Shown: one piece after another, positions 43,367 to 52,057 of the stretch
Layout of the letters: each line of letters starts with the position of its first letter
Numbering within the stretch: position 1 is the first letter of the stretch
Source: Gemmatimonadota bacterium
GTDB lineage: Bacteria > Gemmatimonadota > Gemmatimonadetes > Gemmatimonadales > Gemmatimonadaceae
Assembly: GCA_027622655.1 (NCBI GenBank)
Contig: JAQBYI010000013.1
Span: 1-64,000, forward strand
Length of the DNA stretch: 64,000 nt
Reading direction: 5' to 3'
Notes under the pieces: generated by a model
The model's database searches: none
Told to the model about the DNA's origin: nothing
Seen by the model: the letters and a program-made list of their open reading frames with translations, nothing else
Translations under genes and position numbers: made by a program

Positions 43367-44345
43367 GCTCCGGCGCCACGTCAGCGAGTCCGTGGTGATC
43401 AATCGCGAACGGAACGATCTCGCCGAGCGGCACGACCGCAGCGCGAACTGCGTCGACATTGTCTGCAGCACTGAGCACGAATACGCAGCCGCCACCCGAC
43501 GCACCCATCGCTTTCGCACCGCACGCTCCGGCACCGTGCGCTCGCATCACGATCTCATCAATGCGAGCAGTCGGGATCGAGGGGTGAAGCTCACGCTGGT
43601 GCAACCAATGTTCCGCGATCATCGCTCCGAGTGTGTCGATGTCGCCCGACTCGAGCATTTCGGCCATGCCGGCAGCGAGTGTCTTCATGGCAAGGAGCGC
43701 TCCACGTACGCGCGGATCGCGGTCACGGTAAGCATCGATCACTGCGTGAATCGTGCTCCCGGAGACTCGTGATTCACCCGTGTAGACCAGAATGCCCCGG
43801 CGTTCGAACTCCGCGGCCGTTTCGCTGGAAACCGGAATCCTGTTTACCGCGACCGCTTCGGTGAATGTCAGGGCGAGCGCGCCGCCGTACGTCGCGGCGT
43901 AGTGGTCCTGCCTGCCGCCTGCGATTCGCATCTCTTCCACTTCGATACTGCGCCCTGCTTCCGCGATCGCTGCGCGATCGTGCTCGACGCCGCGCCATCG
44001 GTCCAGCGCACCCAACACCGCGGCACTCGCTGCCGACGAGCCGCCGAGCCCTGAACTCACGGGAAAGTCGCTCGTGAGCTCGACTCGTACGCCCGACACT
44101 CCCGCACGACGGAGAGCGGCTGCGACGAGCGGGTCCGTGGATGTCGGCGCTCCCGCCGCGGCATCGGGGCGATACGTTTCGTCGGCACGCACCGTGGCGG
44201 TCGCATAGCGGTTGATCGCCACGTTGCACACGAATCCGCCTTGTTCGTCGCAGTAAGGCGGAACATCGGTCCAGCCGCCGCCCAGGTCGACGCGCGTGGG
44301 TGCGCGAACGATGACTGTGCGGGAAGCAGCGGTAGAGAATTCCAC
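43350..44345 (-). CDS. GHMP-family sugar kinase (heptose-7-phosphate kinase-like)
   Basis: 331 residues from GTG at 44345. APTRVDLGGGWTDVPPYCDE is the N-terminal substrate and nucleotide motif of the HddA/fucose-kinase branch; SSGLGGSSAASAA is the ATP-phosphate loop; GASGGGCVFVL the third GHMP motif. IAGGRQDHYAATYGG contains the catalytic Asp. It phosphorylates a sugar, most likely a heptose, fucose or related compound, in the cytoplasm. The start is 17 bp from the divergent GH38 gene start, so neither has an intergenic promoter. It is the only minus-strand gene between the epimerase and the ABC permeases. Confidence 0.86.
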   Translation of the reverse strand: MEFSTAASRTVIVRAPTRVDLGGGWTDVPPYCDEQGGFVCNVAINRYATATVRADETYRPDAAAGAPTSTDPLVAAALRRAGVSGVRVELTSDFPVSSGLGGSSAASAAVLGALDRWRGVEHDRAAIAEAGRSIEVEEMRIAGGRQDHYAATYGGALALTFTEAVAVNRIPVSSETAAEFERRGILVYTGESRVSGSTIHAVIDAYRDRDPRVRGALLAMKTLAAGMAEMLESGDIDTLGAMIAEHWLHQRELHPSIPTARIDEIVMRAHGAGACGAKAMGASGGGCVFVLSAADNVDAVRAAVVPLGEIVPFAIDHHGLADVAPEPISPH

Positions 44346-44362
44346 GTTGGCGGGAAGATACT

Positions 44363-47050
44363 GTGTCTCCAGAACGCCAGTCAGACAGCGATTCGAAGAA
44401 TTCCGATGAGGCAGCGGCGACGATTCACGTCGTGTCGCACACGCATTGGGATCGCGAGTGGTACCTGCCGGCCGCGCGCTTTCGCCAGCGTCTCGTCGCC
44501 CTCGTTGACGAGCTGATTGCCGATCCGCCGGCCGGCGGCGCGACTTTTCTCCTCGACGGGCAGATGGTCGTGATTGAGGACTATCTGGACGTGAAACCCG
44601 ACCGCACGAGCGCTCTGACCGCGTTGCTCGCGAGCGGCGCCGTTGAGGCCGGTCCGTGGTATGTGCTCGCGGACGAACTCATTCCCGGTGGTGAGGCGCT
44701 TGTCCGCAACCTGCTGGCCGGCAAGCGGATGCTCGCGCGGCTCGGCGCGAACGCACCGCCGGTGCTCTACTGCCCGGATTCGTTCGGACATCCAGCGGCG
44801 CTTCCGGCGTTGGCCGTCGGGTTCGGCCTGCCATTGGTGATTCTGTCCCGCGGCTTTGGCGGTGCTCGCTGGCCCGACGGCGACACAGTGCGGTGGATTG
44901 CTCCGAGCGGCGACGAAGTCGTGCTCTACCATCTCTCGCGAAAAGGGTACGACATCGGCGAAAACCTCCCGACCGATGCGGCGCAGTCGCGCGATCGATG
45001 GGCGTCGCTGCGCGACGACCTCCTCGGTCGCTCTCGCCTGGGCGTGGCCTTGCTTCCAAACGGCGCCGATCATCACGCACGGCAGGAAGGACTCGGCGCG
45101 GCGATCGCCGCGTTGGCCGAAGCCGCCAAACCAAACGATGTGCGCGCCGGATCGTTGAGTGGATTCGCCGCGGATGCCGTGGCGCGCGCGGCCAATCGGA
45201 AACTCGCTTTTGTCCGTGGCGAGCTGCGCGACTCTTACGGTTTCACCTGGACGCTGCAGGGTACGTTCGGCACGCGGGCACACCAAAAGCGCCGCAATGC
45301 GCACGCAGAAAGACTTCTGGTTCGCGATGCCGAGCCGTGGGTGGCACTCGCCGCGCGCCGCAGCGGGCCGTCGCTCGCATCGCTCGCATCGCTCGCATCG
45401 CGCGCATCGCTCGTGAACGCTGCGTGGAAATCGCTCCTGCTGTGCCAGCCGCACGACACGCTCTGTGGCTGCTCGACCGACGAAGTCGCGCGCGCCATGG
45501 ACGTGCGGCTCGACGAAGCCATCGCGCAGGGTGCCGGCCTCCGGGACGACGCAATCGTCGACCTCATCGGGTACTCGCCAGACAGCGCTCGCGTGCATCG
45601 CGAGAGATGGACACCGATGGCGGTCGTGCGCAATGCAGCGGCTCGGCCGCGGGGTGGCGTGGCGATCATTTGTTTGTCGTCGTTCGTGTCGGACGTCAAG
45701 GTCGGCGCCAACGCGTCGCCCGGCGCTGTGGAGACGGCCAAGCCGCGCACGCCGGCGCTCATTGGCGTGACGTCGCTCCAGATTCTTGGTCGCCGGGTCG
45801 AACACGAACGAACCGAGGCGCCGCGCCACTATCCTGATGACGACATCGTACAAGTCACCGAAGTGGCCGCATGGATTCCAGAAGTGCCGGGGTATGGCAT
45901 CCGAAGTTTCCCGCATCAGTCGCGTATGCGGCGGTCGCTCCCGCCGAATCCGGTCGTCGTAGAAGGCAGCTCGATCGGCAATGGGCTCGTGTCGGTGAGC
46001 GTTGATGACAACGGCCGCGTTTCAATCACAGACGTTGCTACCGGACGGACGATTGACAGCGTCGTGCAGTGGGAAAGCCGAACCGATCGCGGCGATCTCT
46101 ACACGCCTTCGATTCGCGAGCCGCGGCTGACCCCGGCGTTCCGGAGCTCGCGTGTGCTGCACAAGGGACCCGTCCGCGCGACCATCGAAGCCCGGTGGAC
46201 GTTGCGCGCGGCGCGAGAGCGCGTGGATGTTCGGCTCCGGCTAATCGTTGATGCCGACGCACGTTTTGTGCGCGTGCACGTCGACGGCGTAAACACAGTA
46301 CTCGACCATCGACTGCGACTCGGGTTCTCCACCGACGTGAGCAACGCCCGCGTATTTGCCGACGCGATGTTCGGCCCGGTCGAGCGAGTAGAGCCAGACG
46401 TATCACCGTCTGACCACGCCATGGAGGCGCCCCCGCCCACCGCGCCACTCCACCGGTACGTCTCTCTTTTTGGCGATTCGAACGGAGCTACGCTCTTCTC
46501 CGACGGGCTAGGCGAGTACGAAGCGCGCGGCGACGGAAACGTATTCGTGACGCTCGTGAGATCGGTAACCGAACTATCGCGCAACGATCTCCCCGAGCGG
46601 CCCGGACACGCTGGCTGGCCGACGCACACTCCGGAAGCGCAGTGTGTCGGGCCGTTTGCCGCGGAGTTCGCTTTCATGCTGCACGGAACGCGATCGGCGC
46701 CGACTCTCGACGCGATTGAGCACAGCGCAGACGACGTCCTCCTCCCACTCACCGGTGCGACGCTGCGATCGGCACTCGTCGTTCCGCCGCCCGTGACTGG
46801 AGTGGAACTCGAGGGAGCAGGGCTTGCCTGTTCCGCTATTACCGAGAGCCAGGATGGAGATTGGATCGTGCTGCGCTGCGTAAACGTGACGGACGGGCCG
46901 TGCACGGGTTCGTGGCGAACCGGATTCAGCATCGTCGAGGCGCGCATGGCGCGGCTGGACGAGACGCCAGGAGAGCCCCTCGCCATAGCGGACAGTCGGA
47001 TCGCCTTCAGCGCAGGGCCGCGCGGCATCGTCACGATTCTCGTGCGGTGA
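44363..47050 (+). CDS. GH38-family alpha-mannosidase
   Basis: 895 residues from GTG at 44363. VVSHTHWDREWYLP (24-37) holds the zinc-binding His and Asp of GH38. CPDSFGHPAALP carries the nucleophile Asp. QPHDTLCGCSTDEV is the conserved second metal site region, and the C-terminal beta domains follow (HVDGVNTVLDHRLRLGF). A tandem 9-bp DNA repeat adds a Ser-Leu-Ala stretch around residue 340. No signal peptide, so it acts on imported mannosides inside the cell. The active-site set looks complete. Neighbours include a sugar kinase, a Dpp-type importer and a heparinase-type lyase, which supports a role in breaking down an imported oligosaccharide. Confidence 0.9.
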   Translation: MSPERQSDSDSKNSDEAAATIHVVSHTHWDREWYLPAARFRQRLVALVDELIADPPAGGATFLLDGQMVVIEDYLDVKPDRTSALTALLASGAVEAGPWYVLADELIPGGEALVRNLLAGKRMLARLGANAPPVLYCPDSFGHPAALPALAVGFGLPLVILSRGFGGARWPDGDTVRWIAPSGDEVVLYHLSRKGYDIGENLPTDAAQSRDRWASLRDDLLGRSRLGVALLPNGADHHARQEGLGAAIAALAEAAKPNDVRAGSLSGFAADAVARAANRKLAFVRGELRDSYGFTWTLQGTFGTRAHQKRRNAHAERLLVRDAEPWVALAARRSGPSLASLASLASRASLVNAAWKSLLLCQPHDTLCGCSTDEVARAMDVRLDEAIAQGAGLRDDAIVDLIGYSPDSARVHRERWTPMAVVRNAAARPRGGVAIICLSSFVSDVKVGANASPGAVETAKPRTPALIGVTSLQILGRRVEHERTEAPRHYPDDDIVQVTEVAAWIPEVPGYGIRSFPHQSRMRRSLPPNPVVVEGSSIGNGLVSVSVDDNGRVSITDVATGRTIDSVVQWESRTDRGDLYTPSIREPRLTPAFRSSRVLHKGPVRATIEARWTLRAARERVDVRLRLIVDADARFVRVHVDGVNTVLDHRLRLGFSTDVSNARVFADAMFGPVERVEPDVSPSDHAMEAPPPTAPLHRYVSLFGDSNGATLFSDGLGEYEARGDGNVFVTLVRSVTELSRNDLPERPGHAGWPTHTPEAQCVGPFAAEFAFMLHGTRSAPTLDAIEHSADDVLLPLTGATLRSALVVPPPVTGVELEGAGLACSAITESQDGDWIVLRCVNVTDGPCTGSWRTGFSIVEARMARLDETPGEPLAIADSRIAFSAGPRGIVTILVR
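45371..45406. repeat. 9-bp tandem repeat within the GH38 gene
   Basis: tcgctcgca is repeated exactly at 45371, 45380 and 45389, and with one change at 45398. It encodes repeated Ser-Leu-Ala in a helical linker of the mannosidase. The insert keeps the frame. Confidence 0.8.
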
Positions 47051-47129
47051 TCGTAGTCTTGCTGCGGCCACCGCTCGGCGCGAAGCTTTGATCACGACAA
47101 TTTCTGCCAGCCACTTACAGGGGTTCTGG

Positions 47130-48467
47130 ATGACGCATCTCGTTTCAGGTTCGCATCGCCGCGCATTCGCGCTTTCTGCAATCGGAGCGTTCGGCATTGT
47201 TGGCGCCCTGCTGGCCGGCACCGCAACGCCCGCGGCTGCGCAGGGCGCGGCACGAGGCGTCTACTACCCGCCGGCGGGCGACGCATGGGAACGACGCAGT
47301 CCGGCGCAGGTAGGCCTCACGGCGAGGGCCGTGGACAGCGCCGTCGCAATCGCGAAGGCGAACGAATCCACGGCGCCGCGCGATCAACTCGAATCGCAAC
47401 GCCGTTCGTTTGGTCGCGAACCGTTCGGCGAAGGGGTTGGCCCTTTTCGTGAACGTGGTGACGCAACTGGGATCATCATTCGCGGCGGTTACATCGTCGC
47501 CGAGTGGGGCAATCCGAATCGCGTCGAGATGACGCACAGTGTTACCAAGAGTTTCCTCACCACGACCATCGGCCTCGCGTTCGACCGCAAGATGATTGGC
47601 GCCATCACCGATCCGGTGCGCGACTACGTGGCGCCGGTTGTGGCTCTCAAGGGGCCGCCGTCGTCGGGGTCACCGCTCGTGACGGTTCCGCCGAGCGATA
47701 TGGGGCGGGCCGGTTTAGATGCGGCGTCAAGCAAAGCCGTCGCGTTCGACGCGTTCGAAATGCTCGAGCCGTTTGAGTCAGAGCACAACCGCAAGATCAC
47801 GTGGGAGCATCTGCTGCGTCAGACGAGCGATTGGCAGGGCACGCTCTGGGGCAAACCGGACTGGGCCGACCGGCCGAGCCGCGACACGGCCAATTGGCAG
47901 TCGCGCAATCTCAGCGAGCCCGGCACTGTTTTCGAATACAACGACGTGCGAGTGAATCTGATGGCGCTCGCGTCGCTCAGCGTCTGGCGTCGCCCGCTCC
48001 CGCAGGTGCTGAAAGAGTTTGTGATGGATCCGATTGGCGCGTCACCCACGTGGCGCTGGTACGGCTACGACAATTCCTGGATCGTGATGGACGGCCAGCT
48101 CACGCAATCGGTGTCCGGTGGCGGACACTGGGGCGGTGGAATGATCATCAGCGCCCGCGACATGGCGCGGTTCGGACTCCTCACCCTGCACAACGGCAAA
48201 TGGGGCACCCGACAGCTGATTTCAGAGGAATGGATCCGAATGTCGAAGGTCCCGGGACCGGCAAACAACACGTATGGATTCGCGAACTACTACCTCAATA
48301 CCGGCAAGCGACCGTTGCCGAGCGCGCCGGAACAGGCGTTTTATCACGTCGGCAACGGCAGCAACCTCGTGTATGTGGATCCCGTAAACGATCTCGTGAT
48401 CGTGGCGCGGTGGCTTAACAGCACGCGCAGTCTCGACGCGATGGTGAAGGTGCTGACTGCGAAATAG
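47130..48467 (+). CDS. Secreted serine beta-lactamase/penicillin-binding-type hydrolase
   Basis: 445 residues from ATG at 47130, preceded by AGGGG; a TTG at 47088 would add an unlikely leader. The signal peptide ends near AAAQG. HSVTKSF holds the SxxK nucleophile pair, YNDVRVN the Tyr-x-Asn-type motif and HVGNGSN the third motif, as in class C beta-lactamase-like esterases. The insert rich in Pro and Ser around 190-215 is unusual. Members hydrolyse esters, D-amino-acid peptides or lactams; the natural substrate here is not known. It follows GH38 by 79 bp on the same strand. The convergent ABC permease gene ends 61 bp away. Confidence 0.85.
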   Translation: MTHLVSGSHRRAFALSAIGAFGIVGALLAGTATPAAAQGAARGVYYPPAGDAWERRSPAQVGLTARAVDSAVAIAKANESTAPRDQLESQRRSFGREPFGEGVGPFRERGDATGIIIRGGYIVAEWGNPNRVEMTHSVTKSFLTTTIGLAFDRKMIGAITDPVRDYVAPVVALKGPPSSGSPLVTVPPSDMGRAGLDAASSKAVAFDAFEMLEPFESEHNRKITWEHLLRQTSDWQGTLWGKPDWADRPSRDTANWQSRNLSEPGTVFEYNDVRVNLMALASLSVWRRPLPQVLKEFVMDPIGASPTWRWYGYDNSWIVMDGQLTQSVSGGGHWGGGMIISARDMARFGLLTLHNGKWGTRQLISEEWIRMSKVPGPANNTYGFANYYLNTGKRPLPSAPEQAFYHVGNGSNLVYVDPVNDLVIVARWLNSTRSLDAMVKVLTAK

Positions 48468-48528
48468 CGCTCCGACAGACAAGCGCGCGGAACGATCGGC
48501 CGGCAGCGCCGGCGACCTGGTGTAGGAG

Positions 48529-49404
48529 CTAGGCCCGGTCCGCGAGCGCGCGGACCGGTGCTTCGCCGGACAATCGGTCGCGCCACGCATCGCCCAGGAT
48601 CGTTGCCGCGACCACCGTGATGATCAGCGTCAGTCCGGGGGCGAGCGCGACCCACGGGGCCGACACGATCAGGTCGCGACCGCCGGCAATCATGTTCCCC
48701 CAGCTCGGCGCCGGCGGCTGAATGCCGAGCCCGAGAAACGACAGTCCGCTCTCGAGCATCACCGCGCTGCCTACGCCAAGCGTCGTGGCCACAAGCGCCG
48801 GACCGATCGCGTTGGGAAGTACGTGGCGCCAAAGCGTGCGCAGTGTCGGAACTCCAAGCGCTCCGGCCGCCTCGACGTACGGCCGCACCCGCGCAGCCGC
48901 GACCTCGGAACGGATCATGCGCGCCACGCCCATCCATCCCGTCGCTGCGAGCACTATCACGACGGTCGTCGTGCCCGGTTGCCAGAGCGCTGCACAAACC
49001 AACAGGAGCACCAACCGCGGAACGGCGAGCACGGTATCGGCGGCAGCCATCGCGATCCTGTCAATCGCGCCACCGTTCCAGCCGGCCAGCGCACCAACCA
49101 CCGTTCCCATCGCCGCGGCCAGTACGGAGCCAAGCACGCCAACGGCCAACGAAATCCGGCCTGCGAGCATCATGCGCACAAAGAGATCACGCCCGAACCG
49201 ATCGGTGCCAAGCAGGTGAAAGCCGCCGGCTTCGTCCCGCGCGAACGGCGGAAGGAGTTTTCGTGCGACCACGTCGCCAATGGCGAGCGGGTCGGCCGTG
49301 GCAAGCAACGGCACCAGCACCGCCCCGGCGGCAAGCGCTCCCAGCGCCACCACGGCCAGCTGGCTCGGACGATCGAGTGTACTCCAGCCACTTCGCGGCT
49401 TCAC
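48529..49404 (-). CDS. ABC transporter permease, DppC/OppC type
   Basis: 291 residues, starting GTG at 49404 in a GTGA overlap with the DppB-type gene. LLGTDRFGRDLFVRMM is the hallmark of DppC-type permeases; EAAGALGVPTLRTLWRHVLPNA is the EAA loop that contacts the ATPase; about six membrane spans. With DppB it forms the channel of a peptide/oligosaccharide importer. ATPase genes (DppD/F) are not in the window, so they are either elsewhere or shared. A perfect hairpin lies across the stop codon. Confidence 0.92.
   Translation of the reverse strand: MKPRSGWSTLDRPSQLAVVALGALAAGAVLVPLLATADPLAIGDVVARKLLPPFARDEAGGFHLLGTDRFGRDLFVRMMLAGRISLAVGVLGSVLAAAMGTVVGALAGWNGGAIDRIAMAAADTVLAVPRLVLLLVCAALWQPGTTTVVIVLAATGWMGVARMIRSEVAAARVRPYVEAAGALGVPTLRTLWRHVLPNAIGPALVATTLGVGSAVMLESGLSFLGLGIQPPAPSWGNMIAGGRDLIVSAPWVALAPGLTLIITVVAATILGDAWRDRLSGEAPVRALADRA
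48535..48558. terminator. Perfect 10-bp hairpin between convergent genes
   Basis: ccggtccgcg (48535-48544) pairs exactly with cgcggaccgg (48549-48558) around a 4-base loop. It lies just inside the 3' end of the DppC-type gene and 68 bp beyond the stop of the convergent serine hydrolase. There is no T-tract, but a stem this strong at a convergent junction suits bidirectional termination. Confidence 0.5.
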
Positions 49405-50396
49405 GTTGCCGTACTCCGTCGGCGCGGATCGAGCATAGGCAGCACCAGATCAGCGGCGAGGTTCGCCGCAATCACGGCCCCGGCATACCAGATCCCCGCG
49501 CCGAGCACGACCGGATAGTCGCGCGCAGCAATCGCAGAGAGCGTCAGGCGGCCGAGCCCCGGCCACGCGAACACCGACTCGACGAACACGGATCCCGCGA
49601 CGACGCCAGGAAGTGTGAGGGCAAAAAGCACGACGAGACCGGGCAGCGCGTTCCCGGTCACGTGCCGCACGAGAACCCGCGCCCCCGACGCACCGCGCGC
49701 CCGCGCGGCCCGCACTAGATCGAGGCCAAGCACGTCCGCAAAGTTGGTGCGAGCATAGCGCGCGACCCCGGCAGCACCAACGGCGGTGAGTGTCGCCACC
49801 GGCAGAATCGCGTGCCGGGCGACGTCGATTAGATCGGCCCATCCGGTGAGTGAGACTCCAGGAGTGCGCACGCCGAACGCCGGCAATCGCATCCAGGCCG
49901 GGAGGCCGATCGTCGCCGCGCCGTACGTGAAGAACGCCACCAGGGCCAAAGCAACCCAAAAGGTCGGTGCAGCAAACACGGCCGCGGTCGCGACCGTGGC
50001 AATGCGATCCGCAGCGCGCCCGCGCCACATGGCCTGCGCCAGCCCCAGCGGAACGCCGATGGCGAACGTCAGGAGGATGGACGCGATTCCCAGCGCCAGC
50101 GACACGGGCGCAGCGTCGGCGAGCGCGCGCACGACCGGAATGTGAAGTGCAAAACTCTCACCGAGGTCGCCGCGGAGCAGCGCCCCAGCCCAACGTGCAT
50201 ATTGGACGGCCATAGGGCGGTCCAGGCCGAGCTCGGCGCGCAACCGCTCCGTGTCGTCGGCGGTCGCCGAAGGTGAAACGAGCAGCGTCGCGGGGTCGCC
50301 GGGCGCCATTCGCACGAGCGCGAAGATGAGCGTAACCACCAGCCAGAACAAAGCGGCCGCCCCGGCCACTCGGCGCACGATCAACGAGAAGGACAC
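49401..50396 (-). CDS. ABC transporter permease, DppB/OppB type
   Basis: 331 residues from GTG at 50396. The first helix is followed by RMAPGDPATLL and ELGLDRPMAVQYARW, diagnostic of DppB-type permeases. RAARARGASGARVLVRHVTGNA is the EAA loop, and the C-terminus has the FAWPGLGRL and RDYPVV motifs. It pairs with the DppC-type protein. The start lies 9 bp from the chosen start of the divergent binding-protein gene, so transcription must begin inside that neighbour or without a leader. The importer likely takes up an oligopeptide or, given the neighbours, an oligosaccharide. Confidence 0.92.
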   Translation of the reverse strand: MSFSLIVRRVAGAAALFWLVVTLIFALVRMAPGDPATLLVSPSATADDTERLRAELGLDRPMAVQYARWAGALLRGDLGESFALHIPVVRALADAAPVSLALGIASILLTFAIGVPLGLAQAMWRGRAADRIATVATAAVFAAPTFWVALALVAFFTYGAATIGLPAWMRLPAFGVRTPGVSLTGWADLIDVARHAILPVATLTAVGAAGVARYARTNFADVLGLDLVRAARARGASGARVLVRHVTGNALPGLVVLFALTLPGVVAGSVFVESVFAWPGLGRLTLSAIAARDYPVVLGAGIWYAGAVIAANLAADLVLPMLDPRRRSTAT

Positions 50397-50405
50397 GCGT
50401 TGATA

Positions 50406-52055
50406 ATGCGACCGGACGCTCGCACGTCAATCACCAACCTTCGGGGCGCCCCCGCTCGCGGCACACCGGGTGCCGCCACTCAGCGTCATTCGCGGGCCAG
50501 TTTGACGGCCGTTCTACTCACGGCGCTTGTCGTGTTTGTCGCCTGCGGACCACCGGCGCGACCTCCCGGTGTGGTTGTATTCGCGTCAGGCGCCGATCTG
50601 GAATCGGCTAACCCGCTGGTCACGATTCACGGACTCTCGCGGCAGGTACAGCGGTTCGTGCTCTTCACCACACTCGCCCGCTACGACAGCGCACTCGCCC
50701 CGGCACCATACCTGGCGCGCGAGTGGCGCTGGTCGAATAACAGAGCGACGCTGACCTTTTCGCTGCATACCGGTCTTACGTGGCACGACGGCACGCCGAC
50801 CACGGCCCGCGACGTTGCGTTCACGCTTCTCGTGGCGCGCGATCCGCGCACGGGTTACCCGCGCGGTACGGATCTCTCGGCGATTGATACCGTGCGCGCG
50901 GCTGATGACAGCACCGTTACAATCGAGTTTGCGGACCCACAACCGCTCTTTCCGCTGGTGCTCTGCGAGCTCCCGATTCTGCCGGAGCATCTGCTCCGAG
51001 ACGTGCAACGAAGCGAGATGCGGCGGGCGCCGTTCAATCTCGCGCCCGTGGGCAACGGACCGTTCCGCTTTGTCGAACGCATTCCTGGCCAGCGTTGGGT
51101 GTTCGAAAGTGATTCCACGTTCCCCGCGGCACTTGGCGGACCGCCGAACATACAGCGGCTCGTGATCGCAGTGGTGGACGAACCCACCACGAAACTCGCG
51201 GGGCTGACGAGCAGTGATCTCGATTTCGCTGGCATCGCGCCGACCATGGCAGCGCTCGCGGCTCGCGACCCGACGATTCGGGTAATGGATTATCCCATCC
51301 TGCTATCGACAGCGCTCATTTTCAACACACACCGCCCTCCGTTCGACGACACGCGTGTTCGCGCCGCAATAGACGCCTCGCTCGACCGTGACCGCATCGT
51401 ACGCGCCGCGCTCGCAGGTTACGGGCGCCCGGCTGCGGGGCCGGTTCCGCCCGAAAGTCCGCTCGCCCTGGCCCGATCGCCGCTCCACGACGACGGTGTG
51501 GCCGACTCCCTGCTCGATGCAGCCGGATGGGCGCGCGGAACCGACGGGCGCCGCTCGCGCGACGGCGTTCCATTGAAGATGGAGCTGCTCACGGTCGGTA
51601 GCGGCGACAACGCGGTCGAGCAACTGATTCAGGCCGACCTCGGCGAGCGTGGCATCGCCGTCGAGATTCGCCAACTTGAGATGGGCGCCTTTCTCACACG
51701 CGCGCGCGCAGCCCCCAAGGCCTTCGACGCACTCGTGACCGGAGTCCCAGGCGACCTCTCGCTCTCCTCGCTCGGCGCGATGTACGACTCGCGCCAGCGG
51801 GGCGGAGCACTCGACTACGGCGACTACCACACGCCGGAACTCGACGCGCTGTTTGGCGTCGCCCGGCGCGCCGCCGCCAACGATCTTCCCGACGCGTGGC
51901 GAGCCATTCAAACCGTGCTCGCGCGCGACGTGCCGGCCGTGTGGATCTATCACTCGCGCGGATTGCAGGGCGTCTCGCGCAACATTGAGAATGTGACGTT
52001 CGACCTCCGCGGCGAGCTGGAATCGATCGCGCGCTGGCGCGTCACACCGCGCTGA
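50406..52055 (+). CDS. ABC transporter substrate-binding lipoprotein, SBP family 5 (DppA/OppA type)
   Basis: 549 residues from ATG at 50406; a TTG two codons earlier, or TTG near 50500, are possible. A long basic leader precedes a hydrophobic core ending FVACG, a lipobox. LTWHDGTPTTARDVAFTL is the signature of SBP family 5, and NTHRPPFDDTRVRAAIDASLDRD matches the family's later conserved block. It captures the solute outside the cytoplasm for the DppB/DppC channel encoded divergently. The heparinase-type gene begins two bases after its stop, so binding protein and lyase are co-expressed, which suggests the solute is a glycan fragment. Confidence 0.9.
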   Translation: MRPDARTSITNLRGAPARGTPGAATQRHSRASLTAVLLTALVVFVACGPPARPPGVVVFASGADLESANPLVTIHGLSRQVQRFVLFTTLARYDSALAPAPYLAREWRWSNNRATLTFSLHTGLTWHDGTPTTARDVAFTLLVARDPRTGYPRGTDLSAIDTVRAADDSTVTIEFADPQPLFPLVLCELPILPEHLLRDVQRSEMRRAPFNLAPVGNGPFRFVERIPGQRWVFESDSTFPAALGGPPNIQRLVIAVVDEPTTKLAGLTSSDLDFAGIAPTMAALAARDPTIRVMDYPILLSTALIFNTHRPPFDDTRVRAAIDASLDRDRIVRAALAGYGRPAAGPVPPESPLALARSPLHDDGVADSLLDAAGWARGTDGRRSRDGVPLKMELLTVGSGDNAVEQLIQADLGERGIAVEIRQLEMGAFLTRARAAPKAFDALVTGVPGDLSLSSLGAMYDSRQRGGALDYGDYHTPELDALFGVARRAAANDLPDAWRAIQTVLARDVPAVWIYHSRGLQGVSRNIENVTFDLRGELESIARWRVTPR

Positions 52056-52057
52056 CC

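Noticed and set aside
44381-45916. 511-codon minus-strand frame opposite GH38
   Set aside because: The GH38 frame carries the full active-site set; this is its shadow.
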